DNA of 64,000 bases, taken from positions 95,001 through 159,000 of the forward strand of contig CAUYUJ010018727.1 of the NCBI GenBank assembly GCA_963575745.1, given 5' to 3'. Shown here piece after piece: positions 26,754-37,819 of the stretch. Each line of letters opens with the position of its first letter. Within the stretch, counting starts at the first letter, position 1. The stretch comes from Prorocentrum cordatum (lineage: Eukaryota; Sar; Dinophyceae; Prorocentrales; Prorocentraceae). The notes beneath the pieces are model-generated. The model made no database searches, had not been told where the DNA came from, and worked only from the letters and a program-made list of their open reading frames with translations. Made by a program: the position numbers and the translations under genes.

Positions 26754-26942
26754 TCGGGCCGGACGAAAGGGGGGGATTGGGAAAGGGGGGGTTATGAAAT
26801 CTGCTGCATGCAGCTGGTCTCGGCCCTACCGAGGGGCCCATTCCTGTATATATGGGCGCCTCCGGCGCCGGGGAGGCGCCGAGAAAATCAGCTACGCGAG
26901 CTGATTCTCCCCCCTCCCCTTTGCTATCCCCACTTTCGCCCG
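26754..26942. mobile_element. MITE family P, copy 1 (G-run termini)
   Basis: Left end CGGACGAAAGGGGGGGATTG then GGAAAGGGGGGGTT; right end CCCCTTTGCTATCCCCACTT then TCGCCCG. The interior holds GCTGCATGCAGCTG, GGCGCCTCCGGCGCCGGGG and ATCAGCTACGCGAGCTGATT. It matches 55841-56027 along its whole length. Confidence 0.7.
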
Positions 26943-26962
26943 CGTATCGGGGCGCTGCGGAG

Positions 26963-27110
26963 TGCCCGCGTATCGGGGCGCTCGCGAGCGCCGCGGTGTT
27001 CACGGGCACGGTGGTGGCCGCAGGTTGCGCGGCGACCGCAGACGATCGCGCCCTCCGCGCCTTGTGGCCCGGGCCAGGTCGACACGAAAGAAGCGGGCCC
27101 CGAGAGTTCT
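26963..27110 (+). other. Exon-like stretch, unidentified
   Basis: One plus frame reads PRIGALASAAVFTGTVVAAG then CAATADDRALRALWPGPG, a mixed and hydrophobic composition unlike the surrounding low-complexity frames. No family or splice partner was identified. Confidence 0.2.
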
Positions 27111-27134
27111 GACTCAGTCTTTTGGCCTCCCAGG

Positions 27135-27457
27135 GCGCTCCTCCCCTCCCTTGCTCCTCCTTCTCCTCCTCCTTCTCCTCCTCCTTCTCCTCCTCCTTCT
27201 CCTCCTGCTCCTCCTCCTACCCCTACCCCTCCCCTCCTGCTCCTCCTCCTCGTCCTCCTCCTCCTCCTCCTCCTCCTCCTCCTCCTCCTCCTCCTCCTCC
27301 TCCTCCTCCTCCTCCTCCTCCTCCTCCTCCTCCTACCTCCTCCTCCTCCTCCTCCTCCTCCTCCTCCTCCTCCTCCTCCTCCTCCTCCTCCTCCTCCTCC
27401 TCCTCCTCCTCCTCCTCCTCCTCCTCCTCCTCCTCCTCCTCCTCCTCCCTCCTCCTC

Positions 27458-27490
<33 letters not shown>
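27135..27490 (+). repeat. Long (TCC)n array
   Basis: About 350 bp, one of the longest arrays in the window, mostly pure TCC in the middle, ending in a C run. It produces the long poly-Ser/Leu/Pro frames here, which are not genes. Confidence 0.95.
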
Positions 27491-28599
27491 TTCCGGGCTG
27501 GCAGGAACGGCTCAGGACATTAAGGAGCGGCCCTGGGGGGATGCCCCCGGGCCCGCTGGCCCTCGGGACCCCGAGGGCCCCCCTCTTGCCAACACGTGGC
27601 CGGGGCCCAGAGAGCGGGTGCCCCTCGCCAGGGCCGTGCGGCGCGAGGGGCGCGGGGGGCGCGAAGAGGTCCGCGGGTGGCGGGGCGCGGGAGGCGAGCG
27701 CCGCGGTGGCCTGGAGGTCTCAGGCGAGAGGAGCGACGCCACCACCAGGGGTGCCACCTCCAGGGAGGAGGCTCGCGCGAGGCCTCCCCCGAGCCGGGGC
27801 CTGGGGGACGCCTCGGGCGGGAGGGGGGGGGGGGGGGCACACCACCAGGAGGGCCCTCCTCGGCGCCTCGCGCTGGTGGTGGTGGTGTCTCCATGTCTTG
27901 TTCTTGTTGGGAACGCCCCCTGCGGGCCCGGGGCAGTGGGAACAGCGCCGCTTTTGAAGGTGGCCTCGCCCTGCCCTGGCCTGGTCTGGCCTCGTCCTTC
28001 CGCGGCCGGCAGTGTCGCCGGCCAGGCGATGCACAGCTCCGCCGGCCATCACGAGCAGAGGATCCGGGCAGCGCAGACCCTTGCAGTGTCCAGGCCACCC
28101 GAGTGAGTGGGCTGAGCAGCTGGGGTCGGAGGATCGGCAGGTCGATGTGGAGCCAGATTGGCTCCATGGCGACGGCGCCGACGCATCGGTGATGCATTGG
28201 CGATGCGGCGCGGTCTTCCCACTTCGTCTGCTCGGAGCCCTGTTGGGAGGCCTCAACAAAGTCCTCCCTCCATAAACCTCGAGGGTCGAGGTTCGAAAAT
28301 TGCGGGCGCGTTTTGGGTTGCTTCTGGGCCTCCTGGTGGGCACGGCTGGATCCGCATCGAGATCCCTTCTAGAACACACCAGGACGGGGGTCGAATTGAA
28401 GCCCGCGAGCCCAGCCCACCACAGTCTTGACAAGATCGATGCGGATTCGTCATGTGTCGTTTTGGTCGGCTGGGCCCCGTTTTCGGACTCCGCGGCCGTC
28501 CCGTGGGAGGTTGAGCGACCCAGGGACCCCGCATGCAACAAGTGAGAACATTGCAGGTGTGGCGAGGAGGATCGAGCATAGACGATTCATGTAGTTGGT
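27491..28599. other. GC-rich non-coding, no gene recognised
   Basis: C/G-rich with a G run at ~27825-27838. The open frames on both strands are overlapping Ala/Gly/Arg/Pro-rich translations without motifs. Confidence 0.45.
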
Positions 28600-29290
28600 T
28601 TGTTCCCAGCCATCATGTTGTGTGGGGTCCTCGTTTTGATGCGACAGCGTTCCGCGTCTCACCTCCCGTTGCCCCCACCTCCTATCATTGCCTCTGCCTT
28701 CTTCATGCCCCTGCACTCCCCCTCACACGTTCCGTGACCTTACAGGGAGCTCCACCGAGGGCCCCAGTGGCAAGATTCGGATGGCACCACCGCACCCAAG
28801 TCGCGCCAGCCACACATATGAAAGCTTTGTGGCCCCACGGGGAGCTGCACCGAGGGCCCCAGAGGCAGGGTTCGCATGCCGCCACCGCATCCATTTCGGC
28901 ACCCCCCTCACACGCTTCGTGGCCCCATAGGGAGCTCCATCGAGGACCCCATTGGCAGGGCTCGCATGGCGTCACCGCGCCCCATTTAGCGCACCTCTGA
29001 CACGCTGCGCGACCCCAGCAAGGGGGGCCTCAGCGAGTGCCCCAGTGGCAGAGTTCGCATGCCGCAGCCGCACCCATGCCGGCACGCCCCCTCCCACGGT
29101 TCGTGGCCCGGTATGGACTTCCACCGAGGGCCCCGGACGCAGCATTCGCATGGCGCCAACGCACCCACATCGGCGCCCTCCTACCGCGCTTGATGGTCCC
29201 ATAGGGGGTTGCTCATCTTGCTGCCTTGCGTCCCACCTGTCTTGCAGTCCTCGCACCCGCAAATGGCTGGGTCCTTCGCCAGGATCATGT
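28600..29290 (+). mobile_element. Composite satellite element, copy I (plus)
   Basis: 5' module: GTTCCCAGCCATCATGTTGT then GTGGGGTCCTCGTTTTGATG and CGACAGCG. A C/T-rich tract follows (to ~28725). Then come several ~87-bp units, each with ACACGCTTCGTGGCCCCATA, GGGAGCTCCACCGAGG and CCCCAGTGGCAGGGTTCGCA. The 3' module is GGGTCCTTCGCCAGGATCAT then GT (29269-29290). The same modules in the same order occur at 49372-50138 and, inverted, at 43710-44492 and 53245-54712. Confidence 0.7.
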
Positions 29291-30599
29291 CGGACGTCTT
29301 TGTAGCCTCCAGCGGTGATCGCCTCCCTGTCTCTTACGTTTCCAGCCCGCTCGTTGTCTCGCCGTACGAATCTCCCATATCCCCTCATGTCGCCCCTCCT
29401 TCATGCCTTCTCTGTGGAAGCGGGGTGGGACCTGCTGGCAGTGTTCTGAATGCTCGCGGGGCAAGCAGGGGCATCCCTCGGTCCAGCCGCGTGGAAGACC
29501 ATGCTCTCGTGTTTGGCGTGTCCAGGCCGCGGCTGCCCTCGGGAGCCTCGGCCATCGTTGTGTGTTGCTCGATTTCTCGGCTGGCTTGTTCCTTTGTGTG
29601 TGCCATCGGCGCGGTTACCAAGCATCGGAGATGGGGGGCGTCGGTCCAGCATCGGCAAACAGTGCGCACCCCCAACCAAAGTGTTCTCGCACGACCAATG
29701 CGTGATCGACGTTGAAAGTTTGGCTCCAGCCAGGGAAGTCTGGGGCCACCGTTCAGCTGTGCAGTTTCATCTGGAGTTCCGCGGCAACATACCGTATACA
29801 TGATTACCTGTTTCTTTCCCCATATACACACTCCCTCCTTACTGCTCCATCCGTCGTCGTCGTCGTCTCCCCGTCTCCCCGTCTCCCCGTCTCTCCGTCT
29901 CTCCGTTCCCGTTCTTCCTTCTCTCCCTTCTTTCACCCCTCATTCCCCCCCCTGGGACTCTGGGCCCCTTCCCCCGGACTGCCGCCGTGAGGCGCTCTCC
30001 CCGATTCCCCCTCCCCTGTTGAGCCTCCTCTCTTCGCGTCAGGGGGGAGCAGGAGAGACGTGGGGTGGGCGTGGGATGGGGCACGGAACGTTTCGTTCGG
30101 CACGGGAGCGGTGGCTCCGTTGGGATTCGCTGATGGCCGCGCGGTGGCAGCACGGGAGCGGAGAGGATGCGGTGGGGAGGGGCGGGGGGAGGGGGGGAGG
30201 CGGGAGCGGGAGGGCAGCAGGAGGGCGGACGAGGGGAAGGAGGAGGAGGCGAGGGGGAGCAGGTTCGGCGGGGCCGCGGGAGGGGCGAGCGGCAGCAGGA
30301 GATGCGGGTAAGGGGCCCGAAGAATACACACCACCACCGCGTCGATTCCTCCTCTCTCCTCGTTCCAGCGAGAGGGAGGGGGGGAGGGAGGCGGTGGTGG
30401 TGTATAGTTGTGGGCCCCCGAATGGGGGGGGGTGGGTCGATGGGGGACGGCGAGGGAGGGGGCTGCCGCGGCCCCGAAGGATGCGCGACCTGTGACCTCT
30501 GTCGGGCCTGCTGTGCTCCGAGGAGCCGGGCGGCGGGAGCGGGTCGCAGGAGAGCGGGGGGAGCAGGGCTGGGGAAGGGAACGGATGGGGGAGGAGGGG
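29291..30599. other. No confident gene
   Basis: Mixed region. 29870-29960 is a CGTCTC/TCTCC-rich short repeat, and 30170-30320 is GGA/GGGGGC-rich. No recognisable protein. Confidence 0.4.
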
Positions 30600-30830
30600 G
30601 GGAGGGGGAGGAGGAGGAGGAGGAGGAGGAGGAGGAGGAGGAGGAGGAGGAGGAGAAAGGGAGGGGGAGGAGGAGGAGGAAGAAGAGGAGGGGAAGAGGA
30701 GGAGGAGGAGCAGGATAACTCGGTTAGGTAGGAGGTGTCGCGGGACGAGGAGGACGGAGGAGGACGGAGAAGGAGGAGGACGAGGAGGAGGAGGAGGAGC
30801 AGGAGGATGGAGGATGAGGAGGAGGGGTAG
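30600..30830 (+). repeat. (GGA)n array
   Basis: GGA/GAA triplets in two blocks separated by ~70 bp of mixed sequence. Confidence 0.9.
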
Positions 30831-31259
30831 GAGGGACGGACGAGCCGGAATGAGTCTGTGAATTATACAGGGTTTCAGTTTTCGTTAATTCTTTTGCTGA
30901 GGCCCTGGGGCCCCATGGGCACTGATTGGCTGCACGCTCGCAGTGCCGCTGCACGTGTACCGTCCAGAACCTGTTGAAAAATGCTGGCCCTCTCCAGGCC
31001 CCCCCTCTGATCCCGAGTGTCGTTACTTCGCCGCCGAATCATTTTCTGTTTAATTGCTCGCTTTGAACATATTCGCTGGACAGGGGACGATGCTATATAT
31101 ATATATATACACAAACACAAATATAGAATTATCCGTAGGGCCATCTATATACATATATACACATCTACAAGATTGCATTGGCGCTTCGCGCCATGCACCT
31201 TGCTCCGCGCGCTTTGTCTTCACAAAATCGAGCAGTAGCTCCGATAAGTTTCAATCGGT

Positions 31260-31860
31260 GGGGTTCATGATTTTTGTGGACTTCCATGGTCGTATGGGCA
31301 GTTTCAGATAGCCCGAGAGGGCCGCTTGGGCGGTTTGGGGCCACAGTGTTGCAAGTCAGGGTTTGGAGTGCTTCAGGCATGAGTCTTTGGTTTTTTGTCG
31401 GTTCAGGGGCTGTCGTAAAGCCGTGTTGCAGCAATGTTGGCTCGTTTCGGACCTTCGTAGAACTCTCCAGAAGCCCGTGTAAGTCAGTTCATGTAATCGG
31501 AACTCCTGGATTTCTTCGTGCGGCGATGCGGTCCTTTTTGGGGCGTATTTGCGGCCGCGCCCGCGTTGCGGGGGCCGTCCAGGAGCCTCCGTGTAATTTG
31601 GCCGAGGCGGCGGGCCAGAGGCCTTCTGAATGTGTGGGTGTGTCGTTTCTGGGGGAGTTTCTCGGAGGCCCGTTTGAGGCATTCGTGGACTGGTTTGAGG
31701 CCCTCTTGGGCCGTTCTGGGACTCTCTTGGGCCTTATCGGGGGTCCTTGGCCGTGATTATTGGGGCTCTCTTGGGCTCACGTGGGGGGCTCCTATGGACC
31801 TCCTGGGGCTCTCTCGGATGCCTCTTGGGGCCCTTTGGGTCCCTCTTCGGCCGTCTTCGG
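31260..31860. repeat. Diffuse CTTGGGCC-type repeat
   Basis: From ~31640 onward, short words TCTTGGGCC, CTCTTGGGGC and GGGGCTCT recur with irregular spacing. Related low-complexity sequence fills 33180-33340, 59340-60480 and 61200-61750, and a GC-rich relative fills 32300-32530. Confidence 0.5.
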
Positions 31861-31871
31861 GCCCCCTCTCT

Positions 31872-32083
31872 CTATCCCTCTCTCTCTCTCTCTCTCTCTT
31901 TATCCCTATGTATGTGTATACATAAGGTAAAAGAGTAGGTATGTATGTATGTATGTATGTATGTATGTATGTATGTATGTGTGTATGTAGGTATGTATGT
32001 ATGTATGTTTGTTTGCATGCATGCATGTATGTATGTATGTATGTATGTGTGTGTGTATGTATGAATGTATGTATGTATGTATG

Positions 32084-32114
<31 letters not shown>

Positions 32115-32286
32115 TGTAATGTAATGGAATGGAATGGAATGGAATGTAATGAAATGAAATGGAATGGACTGGAATGGAATGGAATGGAATGGAATGTATG
32201 TATGTATGTATGTATGTTTGTATGTATGTATGTATGTATGTATGTATGTATGTATGTATGTACACACATATATATATATATATATA
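31872..32286 (+). repeat. Microsatellite block: (CT)n, (GTAT)n, (GGAAT)n, (TA)n
   Basis: (CT)n at ~31862-31900, then (TATG)n from ~31938 to 32113, a GGAAT pentamer block at ~32125-32197, (TATG)n again to ~32260 and (TA)n to ~32286. The GTAT and GGAAT blocks give long periodic open frames that are not genes. Confidence 0.9.
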
Positions 32287-32299
32287 CATATATTTAGAT

Positions 32300-32940
32300 T
32301 ATGTCTCTGGGTGCGGGGCCTGGAGCTCTGGCCCAGGGACCTCGGTCCCGCACGAGGGGGCCCCACGGAGCCCCGGGAGGCTTCCAGTGCTGTCCAGGAG
32401 GCTCCCGGGAGCCCCACGAGGCTCCCGGGAGCCCCACGGGCCCAGCGCAGCCCCCAAGAGGCTTCCAGGAGGCACCCGAGAGGGCCACGGATCGCTCCAC
32501 GGCGCCTTCGGTAACGCCTCGAGACGCCCCGCAAGGTCTCCTGGACGCCTCCCTCGATTTCTAGGCGTGCCCCTGGAGCGTCGGGAAGACAGGTTTTCAA
32601 ACTTGTCCCCCTGATCGTGTCTCAACCCTGTTTTTGGACATTCTGCTCACGAGCCTGCATGAGCAACCAGCCCCTGCATGCCCAGGCAAGGCTCCTGAAC
32701 TGGAGCTGGGGATTCGAGCGAATTGCTGGAGAGCGGGGAGTGGAGGAATAAGAGAAGCCAACGGCTTGGCAAAGCCGCGCGACTTCTCCCTGGTGACGAC
32801 CTGGCTTGGGCTTCCCATTGCGTGGCGTCTCGGCAAGCCTTCAGGTGTCAGCATCGGTGAACGATATGATGGCGTGCTACGCGGACGGTCGGACCATCTT
32901 TGTAGTGCTGCTTATTCCATTTTTTTTCCCTGAGGGTGAG
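32300..32940. other. Low-complexity GC-rich repeat then unique sequence; no gene
   Basis: 32330-32530 consists of GAGGCTCCCGGGAGCCCCAC-type words. 32600-32930 is unique-looking without a recognised protein. Confidence 0.4.
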
Positions 32941-32944
32941 CGCC

Positions 32945-33152
32945 TCGGAGGGAGGAGGAGGAGGAGGAGGAGGAGGGAGGAGGGAGGAGAGGAGGAGGAG
33001 GAGGAGAGGAGGAGGAGGAGGAGGAGGTAGGAGGAGGAGGAGGAGGAGGAGGAGGAGGAGGAGGAGGAGGAGAGGAGGAGGAGGAGGAGGAGGAGAGGAG
33101 GGAGGAGGAGGAGGAGGAGAGGAGGAGGAGGAGGAGGAGGAGGACTGGACCT
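32945..33152 (+). repeat. (GGA)n array
   Basis: GGA triplets with single-base interruptions over ~200 bp. Confidence 0.9.
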
Positions 33153-33339
33153 GGGCAGACACATTGCTGGGCAGACGGGCCTCGTGGGAGGCCTCTTGGA
33201 GCACCCTCGGGGCGTCTTGGGGGCCTCCTGGGCTGTCTGGGGGGGCCGTATTGGGCGTCTTGAAGCGCTCTTCGGGCGCCTCGGGGCGCTCCTAAGCCGC
33301 CTCGGGGGGCCACTCGGGCCCTCTCGGCCCGTCCTGAGC

Positions 33340-34257
33340 CCTGTCTTGGCTCCGAGGGAGCGTCGCGGGAGAGTGTGGGGAGGCGCGGAGGGCGCGCGGC
33401 ACGTCTTGGAACATAAACGTCCTGCTCTGGATGCCGGGCCCCGGATCGTGCTTCGCTCGCAGGGGCCGAGGACGGAGAACGCCAAGGGCCCTGCGGACGC
33501 TCCAGTGCATGCCTCGGGGCACGGCGGCGGAGCTTCTCCCCGGGCGTGCTCTTGTGGCTCATGATCTGTCCGTTGCCGAGGTGGACTCTGGAAGTGGTGG
33601 ACGCCGGAGATGTGCACTGTGGACGGGCGGGCGACAGAATCCGAACCCTGCCCTCGCCGATCATAGAGTCAGGCAGCTCGACGGGCGGCGGGGGTAGGGT
33701 TCGGAAACTCGTCGAGCACCTGGCGAAACCCGAGCCATCTCCCTCGCCTCATCGGCTCACGAGAATCGATGGCTGGCGGGGGTAGGGTTCGGAGATCGCC
33801 GCCCAGCGGACACGGGGATGGGCACTGGGGATGGACGGACCCTGGGCGTGGACATCGGGGAGGGGTGCTGGGGGCGGACGCTGAGGATAGGCACGCGCAC
33901 CTGCGCCGCTTGCGCTTACGTGACGTGTTGGGAGGTCTTTCTTACTCTTTGGGAGGTCCTGCTTACTTTGTGGGAGATCCTGCTTGCTTTGGGCTGCTTC
34001 TTGTCGGGGAAGTCCTGTTTACTTTTTGCGAGGCCCTGCTTACTTTCTGGAGAGGTACGCAGGCGCAGCTGGCGGGGGGCTGGCCGCGGCGGGCAGCGCG
34101 GCGGGCAGGACCCCCTGCGCAGGATATATGGAGGGAGAGCCCCTGAGCCGGGCCGGTGGTCAGCGCGGGCGCCCTGGTAGCCCAGGCCTCGCCCTGTCTG
34201 CCGCCAGCCGTCACAGTCAGGGGGCGCTCGATGGGGAGGGGACGGTCGTCGGAGAAG
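33340..34257. other. No confident gene
   Basis: GC-rich sequence. CGGCGGGGGTAGGGTTCGGA at 33686 is repeated as TGGCGGGGGTAGGGTTCGGA at 33773. A short TTACTTT-TGGGAGG repeat lies at ~33935-34045. Open frames carry no motifs. Confidence 0.4.
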
Positions 34258-34580
34258 AAAAAACATAACAAACACAACCAGAACAACAACAGTACCAACA
34301 ACACCACCAACAACACCATCAACAACACCGATGACGACAACAACAACCACAACCACAAACCACAACCACAACCACAACCACAACACCACAACCATAACCA
34401 CAACTACACCAACCGTCACAACAAGAACACCAACAACAGCTGCACCAACAACAATAACACTAACATTCGTAGCAACAGTAATACCAACAGCCACAACACC
34501 AGCAGCATCAGCACCACCAGCAACAACACCATCAGCAACGGCAGCAACGGCAGCATCAGCAGCAGCAGCAACAATATGCT
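34258..34580 (+). repeat. (AAC)n/(CAN)n-rich tract
   Basis: AAC, CAC and CAG triplets (AACAACAACAGTACCAACAA and similar) over ~320 bp, grading into GCAGCAGCAGCAACA. It yields poly-Asn and poly-Thr frames that are not genes. Confidence 0.85.
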
Positions 34581-34667
34581 GGGGCTCCCCGCGGACTTCC
34601 CGGCTCTCCGCCGCGGGGGCCTCGGGCGGGCCCTCCGGCGCCGCCCCTGCCGGGGCTCCGTGCGCCG

Positions 34668-34900
34668 AGGGGGGCGCGTGCTGCAGCGCAGGCCCAGGAC
34701 ATCCGCGCGGGCCTCCAGCGGGGTCCGTCGCTTGGTGTCGCACGGACGTGTGCTCTCGGCGGGGATTATTAGGGAGCATCCCAGATCGTCCGTGCGCCGG
34801 GGGGGCGTGCTGCATCGAAGGTCCAAGGCATCCGCGCGGGCCCCCAGCAGGGTCTGTCGCTTGGTATCGCACGGACGTGTTCTGCACGAGCGAAATGGGC
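34668..34900 (+). repeat. Tandem duplication of ~125 bp
   Basis: Two copies of a unit with GGCGTGCTGCA, ATCCGCGCGGGCC, CCAGC-GGGTC-GTCGCTTGGT and TCGCACGGACGTGT. The first copy is followed by repeat-C-like CTCGGCGGGGATTATTAGGG then AGCATCCCAGATCGTCC. Confidence 0.65.
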
Positions 34901-35104
34901 ACGGAAAGAGTGGGCACAATGCCCAAGAGCAGTTCCTGTTCGTTTTGAGCAGAGCTCGCTGTCCGCGCCGCCGCGGCCTGTGTCCACTTGAGACAGAAGG
35001 CCGCCTGCCCAACAGCGGCCGCTGTTGGTTTGGGGCAACATTTGTTGTTGGGCATTGTACCCATTATTTCCGTGCCCATTTCGGGCGTCCAAACGTGTGC
35101 ACTC

Positions 35105-35185
35105 CTCTCTCGGCGGGGATTGCTAAGGAGCATCCCAGATCGTCCTGCGGAAAAAAAAACACGCACGAAACCGAACAAAGAGCAC
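35105..35185. repeat. Dispersed repeat C, copy 3
   Basis: TCTCGGCGGGGATTGCTAAG, GAGCATCCCAGATCGTCC and ACACGCACGAAACCGAAC match the copies at 6254 and 25250. Confidence 0.55.
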
Positions 35186-35254
35186 AGGGGATGGACGTCC
35201 TGGCGACGGGGAGGTCTGGTTCGGGTGCATCTCCTGGGAGGCTCGATTCAGCAT

Positions 35255-35400
35255 TGGTGCGCCGGTATAGTCGTGGTCGAAAGCCGGTCTAATCGGGCAT
35301 TGTCTCGCCAGATTTCGCGTAATGCGGCTCAATTTGGGTCGATGTTCCACGTAATCCGGCCTGAACAATTGGTTTGATGGCCCTTGGATCAAGCTTACTA
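35255..35400. repeat. Dispersed repeat I
   Basis: Contains GTGGTCGAAAGCCGGTCTAA, TTTCGCGTAATGCGGCTCAA, AATCCGGCCTGAA and TTGATGGCCCTTGGATCAAG. Parts recur at 45480-45575 (ATCCGGCCTCATCCAGCTTG then ATGGCCCCTTGATTG) and, weakly, at 13330-13430. Confidence 0.4.
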
Positions 35401-37240
35401 GCCCTCAAAGAGACCATCCAGGAGTTGTTTTTCCTCAGGGGGCTGGATCCAGGCTCCCGCGTCGTGAGCAACAAAAACACGACGGATGAGTTGCTGGGCA
35501 CTGCGCTGCCCCCGGGGCCCTCACAGGGCCGCGGGTCGCAGGCGGTTTTTCTACCCCCAATCCCCCGAGCTCCGCCCGAAAAGTTTGGCGTCTCAGAAAA
35601 AGGGTGAAACTCTGGGATATACCCCTAGGGGTACCCCTAGGGGGCTAACCGGACGCACCCCTATCGAAGATGGACGCCCCCCCATCGTATATCCCAGGAT
35701 TGGGCCCCGCATTATTAGCCCATTCGGAAGCTCCACGGAGCGTGGGATACGGGGTCGACATGTCCCCTGTCAGCTGAGCCGTCAAGACCGTCTCGCGGTG
35801 CAAAAGCTGGCCCTCGGGGTCCAGCCCCCTGCGGGTGCACGCGCAGCGCGGCAGAGGCGGCACGGGCGCCAGCCATTCTCGACGCCTCGTGGCCTCAGAG
35901 GGGGCAAGAGGTCATGATAATGGTAGCCTCTAAGCTTCCCAAGATTTCCGGATTGTTTCCAAATGTTTCCAGTTGTTCCGCACGGACTCCAGGAACGGTG
36001 CCTTCCAGATGCTCCGCAATTTCTGGAACGTGTCCGGCGCAAATCGCATCATTACATCATTGCGGTCCCAGGGTCAGTCGCGCGTTTGTGCCACCCGCTC
36101 CGTCGCACCCCGACGCGGTCTCGGCTTCCTTGCTGAAGATGCGTGCCCAGATTGTGCTCCGCTTGCTCAGGCCTTCCCCAAAGACCAGGCATTACACCCT
36201 TGGCTTCTGTACCAATGTCGCGTCGCCCGCGTGGCCCTCTTCTGAGGCGACACGCACGATGGGCTTCAGTTGGGCCCGAGGCTCTGAGTTCAGTGGTGAT
36301 TGTCGCAGCGGCGAGCCTGCCCGCTCACGTGGGCGCGCATACGACAGTGACGTTGGTTGCTCTCCGAGGCAGGAAGCTGTTTCCTGCTGCGGCCCTTACG
36401 CCGTGTGCTACTCGATTGGCACATCAAATTATATTCGGCGGCGAGCGAGGGGGCACAGTGAGAAGGAGAAGGCCCGCTCAATAGGCAGCGGGACCTCTCA
36501 GAAGCTCTCGCGCCGTCCGAGCAGTTTTTTGCTTGTCCTCGGGGAAGGCTCAGAACACTTCTCAGAAGGCCGGGCGACTTCCGGGCCTTCTGGGAAGGCC
36601 AACCCCGTCTCACCTCCCCCCCGCCCCGCCGCCGCCACCGGTGTGCCAGGCAGTGAGTTCTTGTACCCTGGCCGTGTAACATGCGCGGCGCAGGCCATGC
36701 GGCGCGAACTGTGTGGTGCAATCTGTGCGGCCCAAGCCGTGCGGTGCAAGATGCGTGGCCCACGGCGCCTGCACGCCCACCCCCCCTCCATCGAGGTGGG
36801 CACGAACCTCTTACGAGAGAGACAGAGAGAGAAGCAAGAACAGCGAGGGAATGAATAGCCTGATCCTCGAGACTCCCTGTCATGCTGAGGTGACTCTTCC
36901 CCCCATCTCCCATCTTCCTCTTCCCCCCTCCTCTTCCTCTTCCTCCTCGTCCTCCTCCGCTCTTGCCGCAGAGCGGCTATCAGCGAGTTCCAACCAACTC
37001 CTTGTCGTCCGCTCCCCGCCTCTTCTCCTTCCCCTTCCCCTCCTCCCAGCCTCATCTTCCACCTCCTGCCTCTGCCCCTCCATCCCCCCCTCTTCCTCCC
37101 CCCACCTCCTCTATCTTCCTCCCCCCACACCTCCTCTATCTTCCTCTTCCTCCCCCCCCCTCCTTCCTCCCCCCCACCTCCTCTATTTCCCTGTGCCTTG
37201 TAAATGTTGGCCAGCGTGAATCCCAGACGAGCAGGTGACT
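35401..37240. other. No confident gene
   Basis: A 314-codon plus frame at 35914-36858 lacks motifs, and its 3' part is a short GTGCGGC-CAAG-type repeat (36680-36770); I do not call it a gene. 36900-37190 is CTCC/CTTCC-rich. Confidence 0.4.
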
Positions 37241-37319
37241 GCACCGTGGACATGTCAGCTATGTGGTGCAACCTGAGTGGTTTGTAAGCTGCGTGGTGCA
37301 GCATAGAACGGTGCAAGCC

Positions 37320-37665
37320 TGATGCGGCATCGAGGCAGCGAATGGCGGCAACGTGGCGGAGCCTTCCCAGACTCCCCCAGCGCAGGGGCGCCGGCAACGA
37401 GGCGGCAGCGCGGCGAAACTTCGCCGAACCCACCCAACGCAGGATGCGGTAACGGGCAGCAGCGTGTCGAACCTTCGCCAGACCCACCCAGCGCACGATG
37501 CGGCTGTGGGCGGCAGCGGGCTTCACCGCGGCCAAGCCTCGCCGGACCCACCCAGCCCACGATGCGGCAACAGGGAGTCAACGGGCAGCAGCGTGGCGAG
37601 ACCTCGCCGGACCCATCCAGCGCAGGAGACGGCAATGCAGAGAAGCATCGCCAGACTCGTCCAAT
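37320..37665 (+). repeat. Satellite K (~60-65 bp units)
   Basis: About six imperfect units containing GATGCGGCAACGGGCAGCAG, CGTGGCGAAACCTCGCC and GGACCCACCCAGCGCA. Confidence 0.65.
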
Positions 37666-37819
37666 CTGTTCTGGCTCAAGATGAGGACCCCTCAAGATCA
37701 GTTTGGGGACTGAATGAATATCTCCTTCCTGTCGCACCCCCAGACATGTCGATAGGGCGGGCCAGGCGTTTCGGTCGAGACTTGCTAAGCATTCATTCGA
37801 TGCAAGCTTGGAATGTGCG

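Noticed and set aside
27122-27523. Long poly-Ser/Leu/Pro open frames in all three plus frames
   Set aside because: They are translations of the (TCC)n array; no start, no non-repetitive domain and equal openness in every frame.
32123-32197. GGAAT pentamer block as evidence of human satellite contamination
   Set aside because: It is short, embedded between GTAT repeats of the same locus, and the window carries DinoSL; a local microsatellite is simpler.
31938-32260. Open frames of repeated His-Thr-Tyr-Ile and Met-Tyr-Val-Cys
   Set aside because: They are translations of the GTAT tetranucleotide block.
35914-36858. 314-codon plus-strand frame
   Set aside because: No motif, mixed repeat content at its 3' end and no splice or leader evidence; left unannotated as a gene.
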